A DNA stretch of 64,000 bases from Nocardia nova (GCF_002933465.1 NZ_PSZE01000014.1:62001-126000); one strand, 5' to 3'. Counted from the stretch's first letter, positions 1 through 8,212 are shown. The notes: generated by a model not told the origin, from the letters alone. Translations and numbers: made by a program.

Positions 1-366
1 GGTGCCGTAGCGCTGCTCGACCTTATCGCGAACTGACTCGAAAGTAGGGACTCCGGATTCGGAGTATCCGCCGGGTACCCCGAAGCCCTCCGGCGGCAGC
101 GGCACGCCCGAGCCCACCGCGACCTGGCCGAACCCGCCGGAGATCGGCGGCGGCACGGCGGCGGCCGCACCGGGAGTGTCCGAACTCATATCGGCCACGG
201 GTTCGGCATGAGTTTCGGCAGGAGTGGGGCGAGCCGAGAGTTCGACCGCGCTCAGATGCAACTTCGCCAGACCCGGCCGGCCCGTGGTCGCGGTGACCAC
301 GACCTCGAGCAGATCCTCATCCTGCATCGCGGCGAGCAGGACCGCCATATCACCGGTTTCGGACAT
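1..366 (-). CDS. Hypothetical protein, N-terminal part (runs off the window)
   Basis: An open frame of 122 codons starts at an ATG ending at base 366 and reads without a stop to the window edge. The first 45 residues look like a small folded region rich in Leu, Val and acidic residues; the rest is Pro/Gly/Ala-rich and low in complexity (PPPISGGFGQVAVGSG), followed by a charged stretch (FESVRDKVEQRYGT). No signal peptide or membrane segment is seen and I do not recognise the family. It faces the same way as the downstream hydrolase, with 38 bases after that gene's start side. The C-terminus is outside the window. Confidence 0.6.
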   Translation of the reverse strand, partial: MSETGDMAVLLAAMQDEDLLEVVVTATTGRPGLAKLHLSAVELSARPTPAETHAEPVADMSSDTPGAAAAVPPPISGGFGQVAVGSGVPLPPEGFGVPGGYSESGVPTFESVRDKVEQRYGT

Positions 367-405
367 GCTCCCAGGCTACGCATCGCGAGCACGGTCCGGC
401 CGGCT

Positions 406-1188
406 TCACTCGCCGGTCACCGACTCCACGCCCGCGAGAACGTCGCGAACCCACGCCGATACGGTTCCCGACCACCCGGGAATCGAGACCAGGGTGTTGT
501 GACCGGCGTTCGGGTAGATCAGCAGCCGCTTGGGGTCGGCAGCCGCAGCGTGCAGCGTCCGGCCCATCTCGACCGGGAGCAGTTCGTCGGCGGCGCCGTG
601 CATGACGAACGTCGGCACGCGCAGGGTGCGGAGTCGCTGCAGCGTCGGAAACGCGTTCGGCACCAAGGCTTTCGGAATGAAGGGATAGACCGCGCGGGCC
701 GTGTCGCGCAGACCGGTAAAGGTGGACATCAGGATCATCGCGGCGGGCGGATATTCGGTCGCCAGCTCCGTGACGACCGCGCCGCCGAGCGATTTACCGA
801 GATAGACAACGCGTTTCGGGTCCACGCCGGACTGTTCCAGCAGCGCCTGACGAGCGGCCCGGGCGTCCAGATACAGTCCGCGTTCACTCGGCCGCCCCGG
901 ACTGCGACCGTAACCGCGATAGTCGAAGGTCAGCACGTTCAAGCCCGCGGCGGCCAGCAATGCCAGGATCGGCGAGCGATCCCCGATATTGCCGCCGTTG
1001 CCGTGGGCGTAGAGCAGGTGGGCGATCGGCTTCTCGGCGCGCACGAACCAGGCGTTGATCCGGGCCCCGTCGGCCGCGGTGAGCCACAGGTCCTCGTGGG
1101 CGAAGCCGAAACGCTCGGGCGTCATCGTGATCCGACGTTCGGGATGGAACGTCAGCGCGTTGAGCACGCCCTCGGCCGGATGTCGCAT
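406..1188 (-). CDS. Alpha/beta hydrolase (BEM46/ABHD13-like serine hydrolase)
   Basis: A 260-aa predicted serine hydrolase of unknown substrate. The fold markers are in order: an oxyanion-hole HGNGGN motif (about residues 62-67), the YRGYGRS strand-turn (90-96), the nucleophile elbow GKSLGGA with Ser133, an acid in AADELLP (Asp201) and a catalytic His in NAGHNT (His230). This arrangement is typical of BEM46/ABHD13-type hydrolases. No signal peptide is evident. The ATG at 1188 is preceded by AAGGGG, a good ribosome-binding site. The gene is monocistronic and 50 bases upstream of the mazF-like stop. The family assignment is firm; the substrate cannot be read from sequence. Confidence 0.88.
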   Translation of the reverse strand: MRHPAEGVLNALTFHPERRITMTPERFGFAHEDLWLTAADGARINAWFVRAEKPIAHLLYAHGNGGNIGDRSPILALLAAAGLNVLTFDYRGYGRSPGRPSERGLYLDARAARQALLEQSGVDPKRVVYLGKSLGGAVVTELATEYPPAAMILMSTFTGLRDTARAVYPFIPKALVPNAFPTLQRLRTLRVPTFVMHGAADELLPVEMGRTLHAAAADPKRLLIYPNAGHNTLVSIPGWSGTVSAWVRDVLAGVESVTGE

Positions 1189-1238
1189 AGCCCCTTCTTA
1201 GCGCCAACTACCACCAAGTCTCCACCCGGCCGCTGAAT

Positions 1239-1583
1239 TCACAGGTTCAGATGCAGGCGTAGCGCCCGGTCCAGCTCCTTGATCAGCGCGGGTGGCACAC
1301 TGCCGAGCACCCGCCCTACCCGTTCCACAGACACCGAACGAACCTGTTCGGCCTGCGCTTTCGACGCCACCCGCAACCCTGGAACATCTTCCAAGAGCAC
1401 CTGGAACGGAAAGATTCTATCCGTGTTGCTTGTCACCGGCACCACGGTGACGACACCGCGGCCGAGCTGTACCGCACGCCGGTTGGCGCCGTCGTTGCTG
1501 ACGACGACGGCGGGACGAGTCTTCGCCACCTCGTTTCCTCGAACCGGGTCGAGGTCAACCAGCACGACGTCCCCGCGCCGCAC
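1239..1583 (-). CDS. mazF: MazF/PemK-type toxin endoribonuclease
   Basis: A 114-aa protein with the MazF N-terminal signature RRGDVVLVDLDP, then the conserved KTRPAVVVSND strand and the PVTSNT segment that supplies the catalytic Ser/Thr in this SH3-like fold. Family members cleave single-stranded RNA at short motifs. The length is usual. The GTG start shares one base with the stop of the upstream antitoxin gene (TAGTG), so the two are translationally coupled. Pairing with a small ribbon-helix-helix protein makes a type II toxin-antitoxin module very likely. Cleavage specificity cannot be predicted here. Confidence 0.9.
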   Translation of the reverse strand: MRRGDVVLVDLDPVRGNEVAKTRPAVVVSNDGANRRAVQLGRGVVTVVPVTSNTDRIFPFQVLLEDVPGLRVASKAQAEQVRSVSVERVGRVLGSVPPALIKELDRALRLHLNL

Positions 1584-1795
1584 TACAGGTCACCGGTCGC
1601 GACCGACCAGGCAGCTTCCTCGCCCGCTTCTTCCCACTCTTCCCACGCCTGTTCATAGGCATCTTCCAGGGCGCGGGCACGCAGCAGCTCGATGGCTTTG
1701 TGCACAGCGGCGGACCGACCGGGCAAAGCCGACCGACATACTTCCTCGTCGATCGTCGCCAGGTCCTCCTCCGACAGACTCACACTCAGCTTCAT
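1583..1795 (-). CDS. Ribbon-helix-helix antitoxin paired with mazF
   Basis: A 70-aa protein. Residues 1-45 begin with the beta strand MKLSVSLSEED followed by two helices with a GRSAAVHKAIELLR segment, the ribbon-helix-helix pattern used for dimerisation and operator binding. The C-terminal 25 residues are acidic and Glu/Trp-rich (YEQAWEEWEEAGEEAA), suited to wrapping the basic toxin groove. It lies directly upstream of the toxin with a one-base overlap. This is the mycobacterial MazE type rather than the AbrB-fold MazE of E. coli. Autorepression through the dyads just upstream is expected. Confidence 0.85.
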   Translation of the reverse strand: MKLSVSLSEEDLATIDEEVCRSALPGRSAAVHKAIELLRARALEDAYEQAWEEWEEAGEEAAWSVATGDL

Positions 1796-1803
1796 ACCCG
1801 TAA

Positions 1804-1835
1804 TGCTACCTGGGTAGGAATGCCGGGTAGGAATG
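1804..1835 (-). promoter_or_regulatory. Probable toxin-antitoxin operator: direct repeats and a dyad
   Basis: Just upstream of the antitoxin ATG lie two identical 11-bp repeats (GGGTAGGAATG on the plus strand, 1812-1822 and 1825-1835) and an overlapping dyad CTACC-TG-GGTAG (1806-1817). Closely spaced short repeats beside the start codon fit the autoregulated operator of a ribbon-helix-helix antitoxin. The repeats are seen directly; the binding role is inferred. Confidence 0.5.
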
Positions 1836-1844
1836 TGGTTCGCA

Positions 1845-4346
1845 CTATCCGCGCAGAACCGCGCCTACGGCATCGGCCGCCGCCGTGACCGCGGAATCGC
1901 GGGCCGCGCTGGCCTCGTCCTCGGTGAGGGTGCGGTCGCTCGCGCGGAAGCGCAGGGCGTAGGTGAGGGACTTGCGGCCCTCGCCCGCCTGGGCGCCCTC
2001 GTAGACGTCGAACAGTGCGATGTCCTCGAGCAGGTCGCCCGCACCGGTGCGCAGCGCCGATTCGACCTGGGCCGCGCCCACGGACTTCTCGACACTCACC
2101 GACACGTCCTGCAGGACCGCGGGGAAGGCGGAAACCACAGGGGCGGGACGGGATTCGCGCAGCGGCAGCGCGTCCAGATCCAGTTCCAGCGCACAGGTGC
2201 GCGGCGGCAGACCGCTGCGCTCGAGGACAGCCGGATGCAGTTCGCCGGCATGACCCACCACCGTGCCGTCGACCAGCAGTTCCGCGCAGCGGCCCGGATG
2301 GAACGGCAGGTAGGCGGCGGCGCGGCGCTCGATCGTTACTCCGGCGGCATCGGCCACGGCATCGGCGAGCGCGAACGCGTCGGCCGCCTCGGCGACCCGG
2401 CCGGGCCCCCACGGGCCACGCGGTTCACGCCGGCCGGTCAGGACCGCCGCGACATGTACAGGCTGGGCGGGCAGCGACTCGATCAGCTCGCGAATCTGCT
2501 CGTCGGTGGGACGGCGGTCGACCGGCAGTTCGGCCACGGCGCGGGTGTCCGGACCGGGCAGGACGACCTGGGCGATGCCGTAGATCGACAGATCGCGCTC
2601 ACCCCGGGAGATATTGCGGGCGGCGACCTCGAGCAGGGCGGGCAACAGCGTGGTCGCCAGTTCCGCCTTCTCCACATCGAGCGGATTCAGCACGCGCATG
2701 GTGTCGCGGCGGGGATCGTCGGCGTCCAGCCCCCAGGTGTCGAAGACCCCGGCGGTCATGAAGATCGGCGCGGGCACCTCCACACATCCGGAGAAGGCGA
2801 GCGCACGGCTGACGGCCCGGCGGCGGCGCTGCACGGCGGTGAGGCCGCGCCCGGCCGGAGCGGTCGGCAGCACCGACGGAATCTGCTCCAGCCCCTCGAG
2901 CCGCAGCACCTCCTCCACCAGATCGGCGGGCTGGGCGAGATCGGGCCGCCAGCTCGGCGGGGTCACGACCAGCTGGCCGTGGCCGGTCTCGCTGACACTC
3001 ACCTCGACCGCGCAGCCGATCTGCGCGAGCCGGCGCGCCGAGGTGCCGGTCGGATACACCACGCCCGCGGTACGGTCGGCCAGATCGATATCCATCCGGA
3101 TCGGCTTCATGGCAGGCACCGGGAGCCGCACGTCGGTCAGTGCGGATTCCACTGTGCCACCGGCGATTTGGGCCAGCAGAGTGGCGGCGCGGTCGAGCGC
3201 GGCGACGTTGATCTCCGGATCGACGACGCGCTCGTAGCGTTTACCCGCCTCGGAGACCAGCTTGTGCCGGCGCGCGGTGCGGTAGACCGCCAGCGGATTC
3301 CAGGTCGCCGCCTCCAGCAGGATGTCGGTGGTGGCGCCGCCGACCTCGGTGCTCGCGCCGCCCATGATGCCGGCCAGCGAGATCACGCCCGAATCGTCGG
3401 TGATGACGACATCTTCGGCGTTGAGCACGCGCTCGACCTCGTCGAGGGTGCGCAACGTCTCACCGGTGTGCGCGCGCCGGATCACCAGCGGCCCGGTCAC
3501 TTTCGCCGCGTCGAAGGCGTGCAGCGGCTGGCCCAGTTCGAGCATGACGTAGTTGGTGACGTCCACCGCGGGCGAGATCGGCCGCACACCCGCCAGCAGC
3601 AGCCGCCGCTGCAACCACCACGGGCTCACCGCGTTCGGATCGACGCCGGTGACCTTGCGCACCGCGAACCGGGTGCAGCCGGATCCCGGTTCGATGGTCA
3701 CCGAATACGCGTCGGCCTCGTCGTCGGGCAGCGTGCGCACCGCGGGATCGGCGTAGTCGAGGTCGAAACCGCAGGCGAGTTCGCGCGCCAAGCCACGCAC
3801 CGAGAAGCAGTAGCCACGGTCCGGAGTGATGTTGAGTTCGATCACCGTGTCGTCGAGGCCCAGCAGTTCGTTGGCGTCGGCGCCCGGTTCGGCGGTGCCA
3901 GGCTCCAGCACCAGAATGCCCGAATGGTCCTTGCCGATACCGAGTTCGGCGACCGAGCAGATCATGCCGTTGGAGATGTGGCCGTAGGTCTTGCGCGAAC
4001 TGATGGCGAATCCGCCCGGCAGCACACCGCCCGGCAGGACCACCACGACGAGGTCACCGACCGCGAAATTGCGGGCGCCGCAGACGATCTCCTGCAGTTC
4101 CGGCTTGCCGATATCGACCTTGCAGAAGCGGATCGGCTTCTTGAACTCGGTCAGCTCGGTGATCTCGGCGACTCGGCCGACCACCAGCGGGTGCTCGATA
4201 TCGCCGGTGACCGGCGCGAGGGTGTCGAGTTCCTCGACCTCGAGGCCCACGCGGACGAAACCGGCGTCGAGCTCCTCGGGGGTCAGCGACCAGCCGGGGG
4301 TGGTCCGCTGCAGGGTTTCCGTCAGCCAGGACTGCGCTACTCGCAC
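1845..4346 (-). CDS. pheT: Phenylalanyl-tRNA synthetase beta subunit
   Basis: An 833-aa protein, the normal length for bacterial PheT. It forms the alpha2-beta2 enzyme that charges tRNA-Phe. An OB-fold tRNA-binding region occupies about residues 40-155, with B3/B4 editing-site sequence in the middle (around 200-400). The C-terminal ~95 residues (from about 740) are the ferredoxin-fold anticodon-binding domain, ending with the ASDRTLTEDE segment. The start at 4346 gives the standard N-terminus MRVAQSWLTETL. It follows pheS by 54 bases and ends 10 bases before the toxin-antitoxin repeats, so pheST is a two-gene operon. Confidence 0.97.
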   Translation of the reverse strand: MRVAQSWLTETLQRTTPGWSLTPEELDAGFVRVGLEVEELDTLAPVTGDIEHPLVVGRVAEITELTEFKKPIRFCKVDIGKPELQEIVCGARNFAVGDLVVVVLPGGVLPGGFAISSRKTYGHISNGMICSVAELGIGKDHSGILVLEPGTAEPGADANELLGLDDTVIELNITPDRGYCFSVRGLARELACGFDLDYADPAVRTLPDDEADAYSVTIEPGSGCTRFAVRKVTGVDPNAVSPWWLQRRLLLAGVRPISPAVDVTNYVMLELGQPLHAFDAAKVTGPLVIRRAHTGETLRTLDEVERVLNAEDVVITDDSGVISLAGIMGGASTEVGGATTDILLEAATWNPLAVYRTARRHKLVSEAGKRYERVVDPEINVAALDRAATLLAQIAGGTVESALTDVRLPVPAMKPIRMDIDLADRTAGVVYPTGTSARRLAQIGCAVEVSVSETGHGQLVVTPPSWRPDLAQPADLVEEVLRLEGLEQIPSVLPTAPAGRGLTAVQRRRRAVSRALAFSGCVEVPAPIFMTAGVFDTWGLDADDPRRDTMRVLNPLDVEKAELATTLLPALLEVAARNISRGERDLSIYGIAQVVLPGPDTRAVAELPVDRRPTDEQIRELIESLPAQPVHVAAVLTGRREPRGPWGPGRVAEAADAFALADAVADAAGVTIERRAAAYLPFHPGRCAELLVDGTVVGHAGELHPAVLERSGLPPRTCALELDLDALPLRESRPAPVVSAFPAVLQDVSVSVEKSVGAAQVESALRTGAGDLLEDIALFDVYEGAQAGEGRKSLTYALRFRASDRTLTEDEASAARDSAVTAAADAVGAVLRG

Positions 4347-4400
4347 GTGACGTTTCGCTTCCTCGTATGAAGGTTCTCGGGTGGTGGATGTGGGCCGGTC

Positions 4401-5549
4401 TCAGGCGCGAATACCGAAGGGCAACGTGAAGCGCACATCGCCCTCGACGATGTCGCGCATATCCGGAATGCCGTTGCGGAACTGCAGGGTGCGTTCGAGT
4501 CCCATACCGAAGGCGAATCCGCTGTAGACCTCGGGATCGATACCGCTGGCGATCAGCACCTTCGGGTTGACCATGCCACAGCCGCCCCATTCGACCCAGC
4601 CGGCGCCGCCCTTCTTGTCCGGGAACCACACGTCGACCTCGGCGGAGGGCTCGGTGAACGGGAAGTAGTTGGGCCGCATGCGGGTTCGCGTGTCGGGCCC
4701 GAACAGCGCCCGCGCGAACGCGTCCAGGGTGCCGCGCAGATGCGCCATGGTCAGGCCCTTGTCCACGGCCAGACCCTCCACCTGGGAGAAGACCGGGGTG
4801 TGGGTGGCGTCGAGTTCGTCGGTGCGGAAGGTGCGGCCCGGGCAGACGACGTAGATCGGCAGCTCGCGCGACAGCATCGAGCGCACCTGGACCGGGGAGG
4901 TGTGAGTGCGCAGGACCTGGCGGGAGCCTTCCGCGTCCGAGGCGTCAGGGCCGGAGGCGGTAGCGGAGCGTGACCCCGCAGGCCCAGCCTCGGACGCCGA
5001 TATATACCGCGCCACATGGAAGGTGTCCTGCATGGTGCGGGCCGGGTGGTCGGGCAAGAAGTTCAGCGCGTCGAAGTTGAAGTGCTCGGTCTCGACCTCG
5101 GGGCCCTCGGCGACCTCCCAGCCCATGCCGACGAAGACGTCCTCGATCTGCTCGGAGATGACCGTGATCGGATGGCGCGCGCCGACCGCGGCGCGCCGGG
5201 CCGGCAGCGTCACGTCGATCGCCTCGGCGACCAGGACGGCGGCGTCGCGTTCGGCGAGCAGCTGGGCACGGCGGGCCTCGAAGGCGTCCGAAACCCGGCC
5301 GCGGGCCACGTTCACCCGCTTACCGGCGTCGGCCTTGTCCTGCTTGGGCAGCCCGCCCATCGCCCGCTGAGCCAGGGCGATCGGCGATTTGCCGCCCATA
5401 TGCTCGGTCTTGGCGGTGGCGAGCGCATCCAGGTCGGCCGCGGCCGCGAACGCCTTCTCCGCGGCGGCGGCAGCAGCGGAGAGAGCCTCTTCGCTGAGCG
5501 CCTCCGCCGGCGTCGCTGACTGCTCGGCTGCATCCTTCTCGTCGGCCAC
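4401..5549 (-). CDS. pheS: Phenylalanyl-tRNA synthetase alpha subunit with an in-frame insertion
   Basis: A 382-aa catalytic subunit. The N-terminal coiled coil covers about residues 10-90. The class II catalytic core has motif 2 at FRTDELDATHTP and motif 3 at GFAFGMGLERT near the C-terminus. I chose the GTG at 5549 (VADEKDAAEQ) because GGGGAGAG stands just upstream; an open frame continues further up but is not PheS-like. The protein is about 40 residues longer than M. tuberculosis PheS as I recall it. Part of that is a roughly 25-residue Ala/Ser/Gly insertion at about residues 182-207, between the QDTF strand and the RTHTSP strand, encoded by a palindromic DNA element. Confidence 0.96.
   Translation of the reverse strand: MADEKDAAEQSATPAEALSEEALSAAAAAAEKAFAAAADLDALATAKTEHMGGKSPIALAQRAMGGLPKQDKADAGKRVNVARGRVSDAFEARRAQLLAERDAAVLVAEAIDVTLPARRAAVGARHPITVISEQIEDVFVGMGWEVAEGPEVETEHFNFDALNFLPDHPARTMQDTFHVARYISASEAGPAGSRSATASGPDASDAEGSRQVLRTHTSPVQVRSMLSRELPIYVVCPGRTFRTDELDATHTPVFSQVEGLAVDKGLTMAHLRGTLDAFARALFGPDTRTRMRPNYFPFTEPSAEVDVWFPDKKGGAGWVEWGGCGMVNPKVLIASGIDPEVYSGFAFGMGLERTLQFRNGIPDMRDIVEGDVRFTLPFGIRA
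4933..4997. repeat. Palindromic element inserted in frame in pheS
   Basis: About 65 bp bounded by perfect 11-bp inverted arms, GCGTCCGAGGC (4933-4943) and GCCTCGGACGC (4987-4997). The pairing extends imperfectly into GGGCC on the inner side. The insertion length relative to typical PheS is a multiple of three and encodes a flexible Ala/Ser/Gly/Asp peptide in a surface loop of the catalytic domain. This resembles palindromic repeats that can insert inside genes, such as the Rickettsia palindromic elements; the mobility is inferred. Confidence 0.7.
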
Positions 5550-5631
5550 GATGGTTCGTCTCTCCCCTGGGCTGGTCGGGTCGTTGTGTCCGGCTGCGTG
5601 ACGTCGGGTTGTTCCACCTTCGTCAAGCAGT

Positions 5632-5669
5632 GACAACACATTGTCCAGTAGTGACAACACAACATTGTC
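5632..5669. promoter_or_regulatory. Paired GACAA/TTGTC dyads upstream of pheS
   Basis: Two inverted repeats lie in tandem 83-120 bases upstream of the pheS GTG: GACAA-CACA-TTGTC (5632-5645) and GACAA-CACAACA-TTGTC (5653-5669). The 5-bp arms are identical and the spacers are 4 and 7 bases. The pattern looks like two operator sites for a dimeric regulator, or two small hairpins in a pheST leader. No leader peptide rich in Phe codons was recognised. Confidence 0.45.
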
Positions 5670-5774
5670 GCTGGTCGAATCGTAGGCGATGTCGGCAGCC
5701 CGCCTCACACGCATATTTCCGGCGTTCGGATGTCCTGCGTCATCGACCCGAACACCGGCAATCGGGGCATCGGA

Positions 5775-5806
5775 GGCGGCGATAAGGAAAGGCGGCGATA
5801 AGGAAA
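5775..5806. repeat. 16-bp perfect tandem duplication
   Basis: The sequence GGCGGCGATAAGGAAA occurs twice head to tail (5775-5790 and 5791-5806) in the gap between the exporter and pheS, next to a strong hairpin. It probably arose by slippage. Confidence 0.8.
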
Positions 5807-5837
5807 GGCGCGCCGCCCGAGATCCGGGCGACGCGCC
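5807..5837 (-). terminator. Hairpin terminator after the DHA2 exporter gene
   Basis: The arms GGCGCGCCGCCCG and CGGGCGACGCGCC pair over 13 bp with one mismatch around a 5-base loop. On the minus strand the stem is followed by TTTCCTT. It stands about 120 bases past the exporter stop and separates that transcript from pheST. Confidence 0.65.
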
Positions 5838-5957
5838 TGGGCGGGACATCCTGCGAGCCGACAGCGACATGGGGCGCACATTCCCGGCGTCCGGCCCCGC
5901 CTCGCCGATCGATGCGGACCGGGCCGCCTGATCACCGACGGCGTGCCGGACCCGATG

Positions 5958-7439
5958 TCATGTGTCGGCCGATACGGTCGGAGCGTCGTCGTGGTCCGAG
6001 TCCCGCGCACTCGCCGGCGCCTCGATCGCGACGAGGTGCCGCGGCAACCGCAGCAGAACGATCACGGCCCCGGCCGCCACGATCACCGCGCCGGTCCACA
6101 CGGCCGGAACCAGCCCGTCGACGAATCCCCGCGGACTCGCATACGACCCGTGGGAGGCGAAGATCGAGGCCAGAATCGCCACACCGATCGCGACGCCCAC
6201 TTCGCGCACGGTGTTGTTCGTTCCCGAGGCCATGGCCCGATCCTCGGCGGCGGCACTCGCCATGACGACGGTCGCGCTGGGCGCGAAGGTCAAGCCCATG
6301 CCGACGCCGCCGAGCACCATGGCGCCGACGAACGAGCCGTAGCCGGCGTCGACCGAGCTCACCGTCGCCATCCAAGCCAGCGCCGCGGCGAGCATCGCCT
6401 GCCCGGCCACCAGCAGGGGGCGGGCGCCGATCCGGCCGACGACGAGGCCCGCCAGTGGCGCCACGACCATCGGCGCGGCGGTCCACGGAAGCGTGCGCAG
6501 ACCGGATTCGAACGGGCTGTAGCCGCGCACCACCTGGAAGTACTGCGAGATCAGGAAGATCGCACCGAAGACGCCGACCGCGAAGGTGAAGCTGGTGATG
6601 TTGCTGACCCGGAAGGCACGCGACCGGAACAGTCGCAGCGGCAGCATCGGCGCCGGGGTTCGCATCTCCCAGGCGATGAAGACGGCCAGCAGCGCGGACC
6701 CGCCGAGCAGTCCGCTCAGCACCGGCGCGGAGGTCCAGCCGTCGTCGGCGCCGTGCACGACCGCCCACACGACCGCCAGCACCCCGCCCGCCGACAACAC
6801 CAGTCCGAGCGGGTCGAAACGCCTTGCGCCGCCGAAGGATTCACCGAGCACCCGGGCCGCGAAGGGCAGCACCGCGATGCCGATCGGCACGTTCAGCCAG
6901 AAGATCCACTGCCAGCTCAGGCCGCCGACGACAGCGCCGCCGACCACCGGTCCCACCGCGATGCCCAGCCCGGAGATGCCGCCCCAGATGCCGATCGCGG
7001 CACTGCGCATCTTCTCCGGCACCGCGTCGGACAGCAGCGTCAGCGACAGCGGCATGACCGCCGCGCCGCCGAACCCCTGAATCGCACGGGCGGCCACCAG
7101 CATCCACGGCTCGGTGGCCAGGGCGCAGGCCGCGGACGCGGCGGTGAACAGCGCGATTCCGGCGAGGAATATCCGGCGCCGGCCGAAGCGGTCGCCGAGT
7201 GCGGAGGCCGTGAGCAGCAGCGACGCGAAGGACAGCGTATACGCGTTGACGAACCATTGCAGGTCGCTCAGCGAGGCGTTCAATTCGGTGCGGATCACCG
7301 GCAGCGCGTTGGTGACGACCAGGTTGTCCAGGGCGACCATGAACATCGGGATGCCGACGGCGGCCAGGACCGCGCCCAGCGGTCGGCGGAGGGAGCCGGA
7401 CCCGCCGGCACGGGGGATGGTTTCGAGGGTGGAGGTCAT
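5958..7439 (-). CDS. DHA2-family (14-TM) drug exporter, MFS
   Basis: A 493-aa proton-coupled efflux pump of the EmrB/QacA type. The first helix carries the family motif MVALDNLVVTNALP (about residues 30-43). The MFS loop motif GDRFGRRRIF lies between helices 2 and 3, and the antiporter motif C region GLGIAVGPVVGG follows about helix 5. About 14 hydrophobic segments are visible, and the C-terminus is acidic and cytoplasmic. The ATG at 7439 has AAAGGACC upstream. It is divergent from a TetR gene across a 144-base gap with a GTTATC/GATAAC dyad, so repression by that TetR protein is likely. Substrates are unknown. Confidence 0.93.
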   Translation of the reverse strand: MTSTLETIPRAGGSGSLRRPLGAVLAAVGIPMFMVALDNLVVTNALPVIRTELNASLSDLQWFVNAYTLSFASLLLTASALGDRFGRRRIFLAGIALFTAASAACALATEPWMLVAARAIQGFGGAAVMPLSLTLLSDAVPEKMRSAAIGIWGGISGLGIAVGPVVGGAVVGGLSWQWIFWLNVPIGIAVLPFAARVLGESFGGARRFDPLGLVLSAGGVLAVVWAVVHGADDGWTSAPVLSGLLGGSALLAVFIAWEMRTPAPMLPLRLFRSRAFRVSNITSFTFAVGVFGAIFLISQYFQVVRGYSPFESGLRTLPWTAAPMVVAPLAGLVVGRIGARPLLVAGQAMLAAALAWMATVSSVDAGYGSFVGAMVLGGVGMGLTFAPSATVVMASAAAEDRAMASGTNNTVREVGVAIGVAILASIFASHGSYASPRGFVDGLVPAVWTGAVIVAAGAVIVLLRLPRHLVAIEAPASARDSDHDDAPTVSADT

Positions 7440-7454
7440 CGCAGGTCCTTTGTT

Positions 7455-7503
7455 GTTATCGACTGATAACTTGACGGCAAAAGAGTATGCATCCGCTGAT
7501 AAC
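7455..7503. promoter_or_regulatory. Likely TetR operator between exporter and regulator
   Basis: A perfect dyad GTTATC-GACT-GATAAC (7455-7470) lies 16 bases upstream of the exporter ATG, and a further GATAAC half-site sits at 7498-7503. The position between divergent exporter and TetR genes fits an operator serving both. Binding is inferred, not shown. Confidence 0.6.
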
Positions 7504-7583
7504 ATGTCAACAGGTAGCGACGCCAGGCTCGATTCCCGCCCGCACCGCGCTACCGTGACCGTCGGACGATCGCGAGGAGGACC

Positions 7584-8156
7584 ATGGCGGACTCGACCCG
7601 CACGCGGCTGACCGCAGCCGAGCGCAGCGAGCAGGTACTGGCCGCTGCGGTCACCGCATTCGCCGAAACCGGTTACGCCGCAACGAAAACCGATGAGATA
7701 GCCCGCCTCGCCGGCGTGTCGCAGCCCTACGTGATTCGGCTGTTCGGCACCAAGGAACGATTGTTCGTCGCCGCGGTCAACCAGTCCTGCGCGCGGATCG
7801 AACAGGTCTTTCGCGCGGCGCGCGCCGACGCACCGGCGAACGCGACCCCACAGGAAGCGCTGAAGGCGCTCGGCAAGGGCTACAAGGTCTTTCTCGCCGA
7901 ACGGGAACTGCTGCTCCTGCTGCTGCACGGCTTCTCCGCCAGCGCCGATCCGGCGATCGGCGACCCCGTCCGCGAGCGTTTCGGGCGCATCTACGACCTG
8001 GTCCGCGAACTCACCGGCGCCGGCACCGACGATGCCCGCCAGTTCATTGCCACCGGGATGCTCATCACCGTGATGACGGCCATGCAGGTGATCGGCCCCG
8101 GCGCGGTGCCGACCCGCTGGGCCGAGGAAATCAACGCCTGCCTCGAGGAGGACTGA
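7584..8156 (+). CDS. TetR-family transcriptional regulator
   Basis: A 190-aa repressor. The N-terminal helix-turn-helix covers about residues 10-55, with AERSEQVLAAAVTAFAETGY leading into ATKTDEIARLAGVSQPYVIRLFGTKERLF, a textbook TetR DNA-binding domain. The rest is an all-alpha ligand-binding and dimerisation domain. The ATG is preceded by AGGAGGACC. It is divergent from the DHA2 exporter and most likely represses it, and itself, until a drug-like ligand binds. Confidence 0.93.
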   Translation: MADSTRTRLTAAERSEQVLAAAVTAFAETGYAATKTDEIARLAGVSQPYVIRLFGTKERLFVAAVNQSCARIEQVFRAARADAPANATPQEALKALGKGYKVFLAERELLLLLLHGFSASADPAIGDPVRERFGRIYDLVRELTGAGTDDARQFIATGMLITVMTAMQVIGPGAVPTRWAEEINACLEED

Positions 8157-8189
8157 CCAGCCTTTTCGCCCGCCGCGCCCGGATGTGAT

Positions 8190-8208
8190 CGAACACACCG
8201 GGTGTTCG
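8190..8208 (+). terminator. Small hairpin after the TetR gene
   Basis: CGAACAC-ACCGG-GTGTTCG forms a 7-bp perfect stem followed by CCCTTT, 34 bases after the tetR stop. It may be a weak terminator. Confidence 0.4.
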
Positions 8209-8212
8209 CCCT

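Noticed and set aside
1239..1795. The mazEF pair as a new defence system
   Set aside because: Both proteins belong to well-known type II toxin-antitoxin families with normal layout.
1833..4370. A plus-strand open frame of 845 codons opposite pheT
   Set aside because: Antisense shadow of a certain gene, with low-complexity translation and no ribosome-binding site.
5550..5879. An N-terminal extension of PheS by 110 residues
   Set aside because: The frame is open but the peptide is unlike PheS, includes the dyads, and a ribosome-binding site supports the GTG at 5549.
5943..7466. A 507-codon plus-strand frame opposite the DHA2 exporter
   Set aside because: Arg/His/Gln-rich shadow; the transporter motifs on the minus strand are clear.
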